From assembly GCA_050246735.1 (NCBI GenBank), contig JBFWVM010000021.1:1-64000 (forward strand): a DNA stretch of 64,000 nt, written 5' to 3'. This stretch comes from Taklimakanibacter sp050246735. GTDB taxonomy: Bacteria; Pseudomonadota; Alphaproteobacteria; Rhizobiales; Aestuariivirgaceae. Both the position numbers and the translations under genes were made by a program. Below the pieces are notes generated by a model, which saw nothing but the letters and a program-made list of their open reading frames with translations, made no database searches and was not told the origin of the DNA. Below, one piece after another: positions 1-7,524 of this stretch. Every line of letters starts with the position of its first letter. Position 1 is the first letter of the stretch.

Positions 1-1
1 A

Positions 2-67
2 TGGACGACCGCTATGGGGCAGTTTGCCATCCACTTCGGCGCGCGTTTTCCGGGCTCAGCTCGCTGA
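2..67 (+). CDS. IS256-family transposase, C-terminal end only
   Basis: Frame 2 reads WTTAMGQFAIHFGARFPGSAR followed by TGA. This matches the end of IS256-family (mutator-type) DDE transposases, which commonly finish with W-x-x-A-x-x-Q-F-A-I-x-F followed by a few basic residues. Only the last 21 codons are in the window, so the catalytic residues cannot be assessed. The stop codon lies inside the 18-bp inverted repeat at 43-80. Confidence 0.65.
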   Translation, partial: WTTAMGQFAIHFGARFPGSAR

Positions 68-80
68 GCCCGGAAAACGC
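43..80. repeat. Perfect 18-bp inverted repeat over a transposase stop codon
   Basis: GCGTTTTCCGGGCTCAGC at 43-60 is exactly complementary to 63-80, with only TC between the arms. As RNA it would form a very stable hairpin that includes the last codons and the stop of the IS256-type transposase. There is no T-tract after it. It may act as a terminator, or may block read-through into or out of the element. Confidence 0.7.
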
Positions 81-127
81 ATCTCAACCTTCACAGAGGC
101 CTCTTACACAAAATTTCGGACATTCCC

Positions 128-427
128 TTCGTGCACGACCTGAGAAAGCCGATCGGTCACACCCATATTGCGACCAACGGGCAAATCAGCAAGACCGGCA
201 AACCCCACAAGACGGCGCTCGACGGTCGCACCACCCGCCACATTGGCCACGAGATCAGCCATCGGTGCCACAAGCGCATCGAGGAAGTGTTCGGTTGGAT
301 CAAGGCGTCAGCCGGGCTGGCCAAGGTCAAGCTGCGCGGGCAGGCCCGGGTCGATGCCACCTCCACCCTGGTGCTGGCCGCCTCCACCCTGATCCGGCTG
401 CCCAAGTTGGCGGCGGTGCCGATATGA
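128..427 (+). pseudogene. IS5-family transposase, C-terminal remnant
   Basis: Frame 2 from base 128 reads FVHDLRKPIGHTHIATNG and continues with the DGRTTRH motif and the RIEEVFGWIK block, ending at TGA 425-427. This is the C-terminal third of an IS5-group DDE transposase; the glutamate of RIEEVFGW corresponds to the catalytic E region. The N-terminal part is missing because the IS256-type element ends exactly where the homology starts. The remnant cannot encode an active enzyme. A GTG at 131 opens the frame, but it is internal to the original gene. Confidence 0.75.
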
Positions 428-448
428 GCGTGCGGGGACGGTGGCGTC

Positions 449-735
449 GTGGAAACGACCGACTACGACATGGCTGGACCGTGCTCTTACATCATCTTCG
501 CCGAGAAGGGCAGTGAGTTCACCCTGGACCGCCTTACCGGCTCAATCCATGGAACCTGCCAGGGCAAGGCCGTCGAGTTCACATGGGACGGCAACAATGA
601 GATAGACCCACAAGCGGCCATGGCTGGGCGGAAATCCTCGACGACGGCTCCCCCCAGGGAGATATGCCTCCCAGGACGGCGACGATATTTCCCTTTCTTG
701 CTCGTCGAGCGATCAATTCTTCAACAGCCTGTTAG
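449..735 (+). pseudogene. Decayed small conserved protein with several frameshifts
   Basis: Starting from ATG 449 the protein reads METTDYDMAGPCSYIIFAEK and goes on to EFTWDGNNEID. The pattern then continues in another frame as GHGWAEILDDGS (from about 616). A short QDGDDI piece follows in the third frame, and the end FPFLARRAINSSTAC stops at 733-735. All three frames are needed to rebuild one roughly 95-residue protein of the type F-T-W-x-G-N-x-E-x-D ... G-W-A-E-x-x-x-D-G-S, which I recall as a small uncharacterised family. It is non-functional as it stands. Confidence 0.5.
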
Positions 736-867
736 AAGTGATCGCCGCGCGGTAGGATGATCCATTAACGGGTTTCCGCTAGGTTAAAGTGTTGGCGTAT
801 GCGGAAACGGGCGTATGACTAGTAATCATGTAGTGCTGATATACGGGTTCCTTCCGAGTTTTAGCCA

Positions 868-3800
868 GTGACAAGGCGCTTTCCACAGCATCTGGAAGGG
901 CTCTTTAAGTATTTGCGCCAGCCTCACGAGCGAGCCAACGAAGACTTGGCGCTCGGGTATTTCAGGTCACTCTTTGGCGAGGCGTTTCGGAGACAAAAGG
1001 AGGCGAAGAAGGCCGATGGATATGTGGCCGGTATCTTCGTCCTGGAGCTAAAAAGCCAAACAAAAAATTGGCTTCACGGCTTGTTTCAAGGTCTCGCTTA
1101 CAAAAACGAAGGTTTAGATTTTGCTCAAATTGTGGTTGCCGCGAAGAATTTCCTGGCGGTTTGGCAGGTCAGTGACATACCGCATCCCATTCGCACGGAG
1201 ATAACCAACGCAAAGGAAGCGCCCAACTTCATCGGGGGTGAGTTCGCACGTCGTTACGCCGGCAGAAGGAACGAATTGCTTGAGCTCGCAAGTTGGAATG
1301 GGGCGGACCTATTTACTCCACTCTTCCAAAGTGAGGCGGAACTTGTCGTTGAAAGAATGGAAGCTTTCGAAGCCATACTTCGGAATGGCAGAAAGACGCG
1401 TCAAAGGATTACACTTGAAAACTTTCCGGCGATCCTAAAGGAAATGGCGACTTATTTTGAAGTTGGGAATGCCGTGAAGGCGGTCCGCGCATTCTATAGT
1501 ATGATCTACGCTTGGGACTCTTCATCTACCGTTCAAATCAGCAACAAGGCTCTAGACCAAGCGACGCTTGGTGGTGAAATCATTACGAACCTCAGTCCTA
1601 CAAAAAGAGTCGCCTTCAAGAATTTCGCTGAGGCTCGGTATGTCGCGTTGGATGAAGAAAATAGCTATGATGACTTCTTTGCGCGTTATGACGAAGCGCT
1701 GGATGTTGTGGATTCGGGGTTTCGTCGTCAACATGGCATATTCTTCACCGACCTACATCTCGCCAAGTTCGCGATGTGGCTAGTAAAGCAGCATGTACCG
1801 GAACTCGGGCAGAATTATCTTGTAATTGATCCTGCATGTGGCAGCGGGAACCTCGTAACAAACTGGCGATCTCCTTTGGAGTTGCGACACAAGGTCGTGA
1901 GTGAGATTGAGCCTGAACTGCTTTTTGCTGTCGAGCAACGTATGAAGGGGGATTCGTGGCATAATGGCCGCTTCACTGTTGTACCAAGAGTGTCCGAAAA
2001 CCGCGGACTCAACTTTCTGGACCGTAGCGCCGAAGAGTATCTCGAAGAAATACGAGTGGCTCTAGCAGAAAAAGGTTATACTCCTGACAAGCCGCTCGCC
2101 ATCCTATGCAATCCGCCATACCGTAATGACGATGATCAAACAGCGAATGCCGCAAGTTACGCGGTTCATCATACAATTACGGCCATCACTGGAATCGATG
2201 CAGCAAGCGAACGGTATTGCTCTTTCCTCGCGCAGATGAAACTTGTATGCGAGGTTGCGCGATCGAGTGGCCTTCCAGGAGAGTCGCTTCTGTTGCTTTT
2301 CACGAAATCGGCATGGCTAACTAATCGCACCATATTCCAGCAAATTCGAGGCGAGATTGTTGGAGTGTTTGAGAATATTGCCGGCTTTTTAGTTGACGGA
2401 AGCGAGTTTTTCGACATTCGTGGCAAATGGCCGGTCGCTTTTACAATATGGCGTCATAAGGGGCCTAATGCGGAGTTGGATGCTAGTCGGGCGATCCGGA
2501 TAACCGACTTGACTTGGCTGAAGCGCCGCGAGCTTGAAGATATATTGTGGGCTGATGCCCAGGCGGCGGATGTAGCATGTCGCCAATTGTATGAACGCGA
2601 GCAATCGAAGGCTATTGAACTTGGTCATAGACGGCGCAGCATCCGCGTTTGGTCGGGTTACACAATGGTTGATTTCAAGCGCGACCGTCGTCGTTCCGAG
2701 GCGGGACAAGCGATAGTAGGTGGCCTGCCTTGGAATGACCGTCGCAGAGCGAATAAAAAGACATATGGCGAAAGTGACGGGGAATACGTCGGATTTATGG
2801 ATGATTTGACACCTTGTCGCATAAAGCGCTCTCTTCTGGGTAGGCCGTGGTTTAGACTCAACGCCCAATTCATGGACATCAGGAAGAACCGGTGTTTTTC
2901 TGGTCCTCCAACACACTGGGGTTACTGCGCCGAGAATTTAGAAGGCGCGAAGCGACTTTTCTTCTGGTATGCACTGACCCGCACATTTGTGCAGATGTCT
3001 TATCCCATGTGGGCAGACGCAGAGGACCTATGGGAACCCTTCATACCCTCACATTTGGAAGAGCGGGTCTTCACCTGCTCCGCAGCAATAGTTTTTGCTG
3101 AGAACGAATGCGTGGAAACTTACTTTCCGGCGAATAATCCGATTAGAGATACGCGGGAAATATTTGTCCGTAATCCACTCACGCCGCTCGATCAGCATTC
3201 CTTCTGGTCGGAGACTATTTGTCCAAACCTAAAAAGAGGACTCTCGCCCGCCGGTGATACGCTTATCGAAGCCGTCAACAACGTCTTTGCGGCATGGAGC
3301 GATTGTCTCGGAAGAAAACATGAATTGCCTATCGGTTATAATGCTCCCTATTTCGTCGATAGGCGCTGTCTCACACGCACTGCTGGATTGGTGCAAATCA
3401 GAGATTACTGCACTGACTCTCATGTAGAGACGCTTAGGCATATGCTTGATGTGATGCAAAGCAAGCTTAAGGGTGCTAAGAGGGAACTCTTCGAGGTTAC
3501 AACAGCAGAGTCCGGGTTGAACTACTTTGGGCATACTTCGCAAACTCAAACATCCGCCCTCCCTGGAACCACTAGCTTCGAGAAAGTGCTTTCGCAGCGG
3601 CTCGCTCTAGCCGGGCTTATAGTAAGAGAATTGCATGCTGAGCCAAATTTCGGTCGAACGAAACTAGCCAAATTATTCTATTTGGCCGACAAACGAGCTA
3701 AATTGCAGCTCCAAACCAATTATGTACGCGAGGCAGCTGGCCCTCTTGATCAACGAGCTCTCTACAATGAACGTATAGGCATTGAGACGCTTGCTCAAAA

Positions 3801-4179
3801 ATACCAGATATTTAAGCCGACATCGCGCGGTAGAATGGTACGCTATGAGGTGTTATCTCGTATTGACGATGTAGATGATCTAGCTCGGGCCCATCTCAGT
3901 GATAAGCAAAACGAAATTTTGAGGATTATCGGCCTTTGTCGAAACCTTACAACAGATCAGGCAGAGATAGTCACAACTCTGTATGCTTGTTGGAACGATC
4001 TTATGATTAGGAAAGAGCAGATTACAGATGATGCAATTTTGCGGGAATTTCTCAATCAATGGCACCCGAAGAAAGCTCGTTTTTCTCGAAAGAGGCTTCA
4101 CATGGCACTCGGATGGATGCGTGAACTTGATTTAACCCCTCTAGGGCGAGGCAGTCTCACAGGTAAAAAGCATACCTAA
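868..4179 (+). CDS. Single-chain restriction-modification-like DNA adenine methyltransferase with C-terminal Panacea-like module
   Basis: This 1103-codon protein combines several modules. Near the N-terminus, D50 and E60-L-K62 (in LELKSQ) fit a PD-(D/E)XK nuclease. The methyltransferase core has motif I DPACGSGN at 321-328 and motif IV NPPY at 415-418, the signature of N6-adenine (gamma-type) methyltransferases. A middle region of about 500-900 probably holds target recognition. Residues about 912-970 (GRTKLAKLFYLAD ... REAAGP) resemble the Panacea/SocA-like fold. The last 100 residues form a further conserved-looking module. The layout suits a type IIG-like enzyme that cuts and methylates in one chain; there is no helicase. 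The start is GTG with no clear SD. The gene is distinctly AT-richer than its surroundings and sits beside IS remnants, so recent acquisition is likely. Specificity is unknown. Confidence 0.75.
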   Translation: MTRRFPQHLEGLFKYLRQPHERANEDLALGYFRSLFGEAFRRQKEAKKADGYVAGIFVLELKSQTKNWLHGLFQGLAYKNEGLDFAQIVVAAKNFLAVWQVSDIPHPIRTEITNAKEAPNFIGGEFARRYAGRRNELLELASWNGADLFTPLFQSEAELVVERMEAFEAILRNGRKTRQRITLENFPAILKEMATYFEVGNAVKAVRAFYSMIYAWDSSSTVQISNKALDQATLGGEIITNLSPTKRVAFKNFAEARYVALDEENSYDDFFARYDEALDVVDSGFRRQHGIFFTDLHLAKFAMWLVKQHVPELGQNYLVIDPACGSGNLVTNWRSPLELRHKVVSEIEPELLFAVEQRMKGDSWHNGRFTVVPRVSENRGLNFLDRSAEEYLEEIRVALAEKGYTPDKPLAILCNPPYRNDDDQTANAASYAVHHTITAITGIDAASERYCSFLAQMKLVCEVARSSGLPGESLLLLFTKSAWLTNRTIFQQIRGEIVGVFENIAGFLVDGSEFFDIRGKWPVAFTIWRHKGPNAELDASRAIRITDLTWLKRRELEDILWADAQAADVACRQLYEREQSKAIELGHRRRSIRVWSGYTMVDFKRDRRRSEAGQAIVGGLPWNDRRRANKKTYGESDGEYVGFMDDLTPCRIKRSLLGRPWFRLNAQFMDIRKNRCFSGPPTHWGYCAENLEGAKRLFFWYALTRTFVQMSYPMWADAEDLWEPFIPSHLEERVFTCSAAIVFAENECVETYFPANNPIRDTREIFVRNPLTPLDQHSFWSETICPNLKRGLSPAGDTLIEAVNNVFAAWSDCLGRKHELPIGYNAPYFVDRRCLTRTAGLVQIRDYCTDSHVETLRHMLDVMQSKLKGAKRELFEVTTAESGLNYFGHTSQTQTSALPGTTSFEKVLSQRLALAGLIVRELHAEPNFGRTKLAKLFYLADKRAKLQLQTNYVREAAGPLDQRALYNERIGIETLAQKYQIFKPTSRGRMVRYEVLSRIDDVDDLARAHLSDKQNEILRIIGLCRNLTTDQAEIVTTLYACWNDLMIRKEQITDDAILREFLNQWHPKKARFSRKRLHMALGWMRELDLTPLGRGSLTGKKHT

Positions 4180-4364
4180 GGTTCGGAGTTACATGCCTCT
4201 GTCTGGAACAGACCTCGTACCGACATTTCCCGAGTATTACGCCGATTTTTGAGACGCTGAAAGGTATCACGACGCCCAAGTGAGCGATGGTCCCCGGCCG
4301 GTGGGCAGCGATGACGCAGGTGCTCGCTGACATGGTCGCCTTTCGTCATGTTATCGTATTGCGC
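4180..4364. other. Intergenic, nothing firm
   Basis: About 185 bases lie between the R-M-like gene and the broken VOC gene. A short GTCTG-GAA-CAGAC dyad at 4201-4213 lies 20 bases past the stop and could be a weak terminator, but it has no T-tract. I recognise no gene remnant here. Confidence 0.3.
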
Positions 4365-4770
4365 TCAGCTGAGTTCTTGGGCGAGTCCGATGTAGCAGAA
4401 CCGATACGCGTCTTTATACTGGACGATTTCACCAACGAGTTGCGCGCCGTCATTGCGGAGCCTTGCAAGCATCTCGTCGATGTCGTTCACGGTGAACATC
4501 ACGCGGAGGTAACCCAGAGCGTCAGCGGTGTGTTGCGGTGATCCGCAACGGCAAGCGGCGTGAGAAAGGGGGATGGCTTGAGGCGGCCGTGGCCGTCGGG
4601 GATCTCGACGCACTGATCGTCCAGTCCGGTGACACGTCCGGCCCATTCTCCTTCGATCGTGGCCCGCCCTTCGAGCTCAAGGCCGAGTTCGCGAAAGAAA
4701 TCAACCGTCGCTGCGAGGTCATCGACGACGATTCCTACATTGTCCCATTGTCCATCCGTTTGAGCGCCAT
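4365..4770 (-). pseudogene. VOC/glyoxalase-family protein, broken
   Basis: On the minus strand ATG 4770 starts MALKRMDN. An 8-bp tandem duplication then shifts the frame; the continuation is VGIVVDDLAATVDFFRELGL ... EGEWAGRVTGLDDQCVEI, a clear vicinal-oxygen-chelate (bleomycin resistance/glyoxalase) protein. A second shift near 4525 separates the C-terminal half, which starts ALGYLRVMFTVND and ends at TGA 4365-4367. Compared with family members as I recall them, short in-frame segments also seem lost after CVEI and after RFCYI, where a G-P-x-G loop is expected. Two frameshifts plus deletions make this a pseudogene. Confidence 0.75.
4738..4753. repeat. 8-bp tandem duplication disrupting the VOC gene
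   Basis: CATTGTCC occurs twice in direct succession (4738-4745 and 4746-4753). Removing one copy restores MALKRMDNVGIVVDDL as a continuous minus-strand frame. It is therefore the lesion that first inactivated, or independently inactivated, the VOC gene. Confidence 0.8.
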
Positions 4771-4793
4771 GTGTCCAATCTACAAGGTGGGAT

Positions 4794-5495
4794 CTACCCG
4801 CCCAGAACCTTGCGCAGCGAGGCTTCGATCTGGCCGCCGCAATAGGCGTCGCCATAGTCCTTCCGTGCCTTGGCGGCGAGCTTCGCCAGCGGCGGCAGTT
4901 CGGCAACCCGCCGGGTCAGGCCTGCGGTCCTGGGCGCGCTCTCCTCGAGGATCGCCTCGATCGGGCTGAAGCGCGCGGTCATCGTCGACCACAGCGTGGC
5001 GGTCACGACGTCGACGATGCCCGGCTCATCGCCGCCGAGCAGAAATCCGCTGCCCGCTTCGAGGCCGTGGCGATCGCCGGTTTCCTCCCACAGCGACATC
5101 CATTTCTTCAGACGGGGGCGGAATTCCTGCCAGCGCCTCTTCGTCCACATCTGCCGGCCGCCATCCAGAGTGATCTCGTCGATCACGTCGTTGGCGTCAT
5201 TGACGACCTTCATCGTCATGGCGCGAAGCGCCGGCGTCGCGGGCAGGAGATGCAGCGTCTCGCCGAGATAAAGGATGATGGCCGGCATCTCGGCGATGGC
5301 GAAATCCGCCGTCTTGTCGATCAACACAGGCGGGCCCATGAACGGGACCGGCATCTGCTTCACCCGCCCGTCCATCAGTTTCGAGATCGCGGCGTCGCCG
5401 CCTTCGGTCCAGGTCTTTCCGGCATGGGCCAGGACGGCGCGCACGAACTGGCCGCGGAAGGGAACGGACCAGTAGTAGAGCTCATAGTCGGGCAT
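4794..5495 (-). CDS. Glutathione S-transferase family protein
   Basis: This 233-residue cytosolic protein has GST architecture. The N-terminal thioredoxin-like domain (about 1-85) begins YELYYWSVPFRGQFVRAVL and contains the VLID...EMPAIILYL segment with the glutathione-site proline turn (GPPVLID). The all-helical C-terminal domain follows from about 90, with W/R-rich helices and GIVDVV as the domain II cap. The start ATG 5495 is preceded by AGGAG eight bases upstream. It is transcribed alone, toward the broken VOC gene. The substrate is not predictable; detoxification or dehalogenation-type conjugation is typical of the family. Confidence 0.85.
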   Translation of the reverse strand: MPDYELYYWSVPFRGQFVRAVLAHAGKTWTEGGDAAISKLMDGRVKQMPVPFMGPPVLIDKTADFAIAEMPAIILYLGETLHLLPATPALRAMTMKVVNDANDVIDEITLDGGRQMWTKRRWQEFRPRLKKWMSLWEETGDRHGLEAGSGFLLGGDEPGIVDVVTATLWSTMTARFSPIEAILEESAPRTAGLTRRVAELPPLAKLAAKARKDYGDAYCGGQIEASLRKVLGG

Positions 5496-5668
5496 TTTGC
5501 GGACTCCTGATCGGCTTCCGGCGATAACGCCTGCGGAACTCGTGTGGTTTCCGGAATGACCGCAAAAGGGCTGGTGCCGGCAGCGAAGGCGTCTGCAGGA
5601 TGTCCCCGGTGGAACAGTTGGTCCGCTGGCTGGTTGAACAAGGTCAACCCAAGCGGAGATGCGATCCC

Positions 5669-5953
5669 ATGGACCACACCAATCATATACGCCTGACCAG
5701 CGCCGAGCTCACGCCCGAGCTCCTCGAGGGCGCCACGATCTACGGACCCGATGATGAGAAAATAGGCTCGGTCGACCATGTGCATGGCGGCCAGGTCGTC
5801 GTCGATGTCGGCGGGTTCCTCGGCATCGGCGCCAAGCCTGTCGCGGTCCCGGCAAACCAGATGGACTTCATGCGCGACGAGGACGGAGACGTCCATGCGG
5901 TCACGACATGGACGAAGGAGCAGCTCAAGGAAATGCCCACCCATCACGACTAA
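5669..5953 (+). CDS. PRC-barrel domain protein
   Basis: This 94-residue protein reads TPELLEGATIYGPDDEKIGSVDHV ... VVVDVGGFLGIGAKPVAVP, a single PRC-barrel domain. PRC barrels occur in photosynthetic reaction-centre H subunits and RimM, and as free-standing small proteins in Rhizobiales, often linked to stress or envelope functions. I chose ATG 5669 (GGAG upstream at about 5656) over an in-frame ATG 69 bases upstream, because the domain begins right after it and the upstream part has no family-like sequence. The gene stands alone. Confidence 0.8.
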   Translation: MDHTNHIRLTSAELTPELLEGATIYGPDDEKIGSVDHVHGGQVVVDVGGFLGIGAKPVAVPANQMDFMRDEDGDVHAVTTWTKEQLKEMPTHHD

Positions 5954-6402
5954 GGCCTGGCTACGGCACGCAGCGAAACGGCGACATGCAGCGCATCGCC
6001 GAATCTTCTCCTTGTCCCGCAGACGGCAGAAGGAGAGTGAAGGTGAAGCCTGTGGATCGGCAGATACCGCGCTCGTACCCAAGGCGACGAGAGGCTCGTC
6101 CAGTTGCGCGAATGTCTCGCCCATCGCGGGCGCAGTCCATCACATCACCGAAGTTGTGGAACGGCAGATGTGCGCAACGGGACCTCCAGGAGCGCCGAGG
6201 CGTGCACATGTCAACCAGACCTGCCTACCAGCAACACGAGCGCAGCGTTTGCCGGATGAGGGCGCTACAGGCGACATATGCTTGCGCTTTCAGATCATCG
6301 CTGGGAAGGCAGTTCACCGTCACGACATGGGTTTTGCAGCCAGGCCAGCTTTACCAGTAAGGGCCGTTAATCAAGAAATCCTGGTCATGCCTGCGTCTGG
6401 GC
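5954..6402. other. Long intergenic stretch with one imperfect hairpin
   Basis: About 450 bases contain no convincing gene on either strand; the open frames have unbalanced, arginine-rich composition. An imperfect hairpin pairs TCTCCTT (6007-6013) with AAGGAGA (6030-6036) around a partly paired GTCCCG/CGGCAG core. It resembles the short intergenic palindromic repeats common in Rhizobiales, but family membership cannot be shown from one copy. Confidence 0.35.
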
Positions 6403-6774
6403 CTATGCCGCTTGATCCTCGGCTATCTTGATCAACGACTCGGCCGGAATGCCGAGACCCTTGTGCAGCCGCCACACCATGCGAAGGGTAAGCGGCCGCT
6501 TCCGATTGAGCACCTCATAGACGCGATTCCGGCTGCCGATGTAAGGAACGAGATCCCGTGGCTCCAGGCCTTTCTGTTCCATGTGGTACTTGATCGCCTC
6601 GACGGGGTCGGGCAGGTCGATTGGATAGTGCTTCGCTTCCCAGGCCTCAACCAGCGTCACCAGCACGTCAAGCCGATCGCCTTCGGGTGTGCCCCACTTG
6701 GCAGCCATGAGCCCTTCGATTTCGCTGAGCGCACGGCGGTAATCGCGCTTGGTCTTGAGCGGAGTGATGTCCAC
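6403..6774 (-). CDS. higA: HigA-type antitoxin
   Basis: This 123-residue protein has an N-terminal region (MDITPLKTKRDYRRALSEIE, conserved in HigA antitoxins of the HigB2 type). A C-terminal XRE-like helix-turn-helix follows (about 70-115: LEPRDLVPYIGSRNRVYEVLNRKR). It should neutralise HigB and bind the operon's operator. The start is GTG 6774 with GAGGAG nine bases upstream. It lies 12 bases after higB, giving the toxin-first order typical of higBA. Confidence 0.88.
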   Translation of the reverse strand: MDITPLKTKRDYRRALSEIEGLMAAKWGTPEGDRLDVLVTLVEAWEAKHYPIDLPDPVEAIKYHMEQKGLEPRDLVPYIGSRNRVYEVLNRKRPLTLRMVWRLHKGLGIPAESLIKIAEDQAA

Positions 6775-6786
6775 GGTGTCTGCTCC

Positions 6787-7098
6787 TCAAATGGTTTGAG
6801 CGTCAATTCTGTCGTATTCGCGATGCGTGCCGATGAAGCGGATGTAGACGACACGGTACGGGTGGTTGATCCACACAACCACGCGGTATCTGTTGCCGGC
6901 GATGTTGAACAGGACCCGCCCGTCTTTGAGGATGCTTGCCGTGCCGATGTCCCGCTTCACGTCGGCCGGTGTCACCCAATCGGCTGCACGCACTTGCCGG
7001 TACCAGGCCATCACCGGTTCGCGTGCGTCGGCATGGCCGGGGCTTTTCTCCGGAAACGCCTTCAGCGTGCTGAGCGCGATGACCCGCATTCCAAGCAT
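6787..7098 (-). CDS. higB: HigB-type mRNA interferase toxin
   Basis: This protein of about 100 residues has the HigB_toxin family pattern: an N-terminal helix (MRVIALSTLKAFPEK), WYRQVRAADWVTPADVKRDIGTASIL, and the core strands GRVLFNIAGNRYRVVVWINHPYRVVYIRFIGTHREYDRID. The family cleaves mRNA at the ribosome. The frame opens at ATG 7098, but ATG 7089 (starting MRVIALST) is closer to the usual family start. It is first in the operon, upstream of higA, and twin palindromes lie directly in front of it. Confidence 0.88.
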   Translation of the reverse strand: MLGMRVIALSTLKAFPEKSPGHADAREPVMAWYRQVRAADWVTPADVKRDIGTASILKDGRVLFNIAGNRYRVVVWINHPYRVVYIRFIGTHREYDRIDAQTI

Positions 7099-7106
7099 CT
7101 ACCATA

Positions 7107-7148
7107 GTCCCAGCTTGGGACCAAGCATTTTTAGTCCCAATTTGGGAC
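7107..7148. promoter_or_regulatory. Twin higBA operator palindromes
   Basis: Two identical dyads, GTCCCA-N3-TGGGAC, lie at 7107-7121 and 7134-7148, their centres 27 bases apart, just upstream of the higB start. An overlapping GCTTGG-GA-CCAAGC dyad sits at 7113-7126. Repeats of this kind upstream of a type II module are the expected HigA/HigBA binding sites for conditional autoregulation. Confidence 0.8.
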
Positions 7149-7524
7149 GAGACGCGCAATGCGCCGCCGCGCTGGCGGTATTTTCGATTTGCCATCTTGC
7201 GCGATGAGTTGCGAACCGAGGACGGCAGGTGATGGGCTCTCAAAGCCGAATGTGCGCGATGGACGGTGGGATACGGCTTTTTTGACACGCGGTCGAAAAA
7301 CGCATGATCTCAACGGTGCATTTTTTTTGACGGTGCGCGAGACGGTATCTTGGCTCAGGCCGCAGAAAAGACATTGCAGACTCAGCCAGATAACGCTGCT
7401 ATCGGCATCGAGTGGGAGTAGGGGCTAAGTGCCTGCGGGAAACAGGCGGCCTACAAAGCGTGATTTCTCAGACGGTTGGATCGAGGACCAAGGCAAACCT
7501 CCGGAAAGGCCCTGACGAAAAGCC
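7149..7524. other. Intergenic region upstream of the HNH gene
   Basis: About 375 bases hold no convincing gene. A possible promoter toward the HNH gene is TTGACA at 7282-7287 with CATGAT at 7303-7308 (15-base spacing). It lies in a locally A/T-rich patch with T6 and T8 runs. Confidence 0.3.

Larger units (their letters stand above)
1..127 (+). mobile_element. Right end of an IS256-family insertion sequence (cut by window edge)
   Basis: The window opens inside an insertion sequence. Bases 2-67 encode a typical IS256-family transposase C-terminus. Bases 101-127 (ctcttacacaaaatttcgga, then cattccc) resemble the terminal inverted repeat of that family, whose elements commonly end in a TTACACAAAATT-type sequence. 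The rest of the element lies upstream. Immediately after base 127 the reading resumes in the middle of an IS5-family transposase, so this element appears to have inserted into that gene. The family assignment comes from memory of the family; the exact terminus is uncertain by a few bases. Confidence 0.65.

Noticed and set aside
4201..4213. Terminator after the R-M-like gene
   Set aside because: Only a 5-bp stem with a 3-base loop and no T-tract; too weak to call.
5375..6124. 249-codon minus-strand frame across the PRC-barrel gene
   Set aside because: It lies antisense to the PRC-barrel and GST genes and its composition is that of a GC-rich shadow frame.
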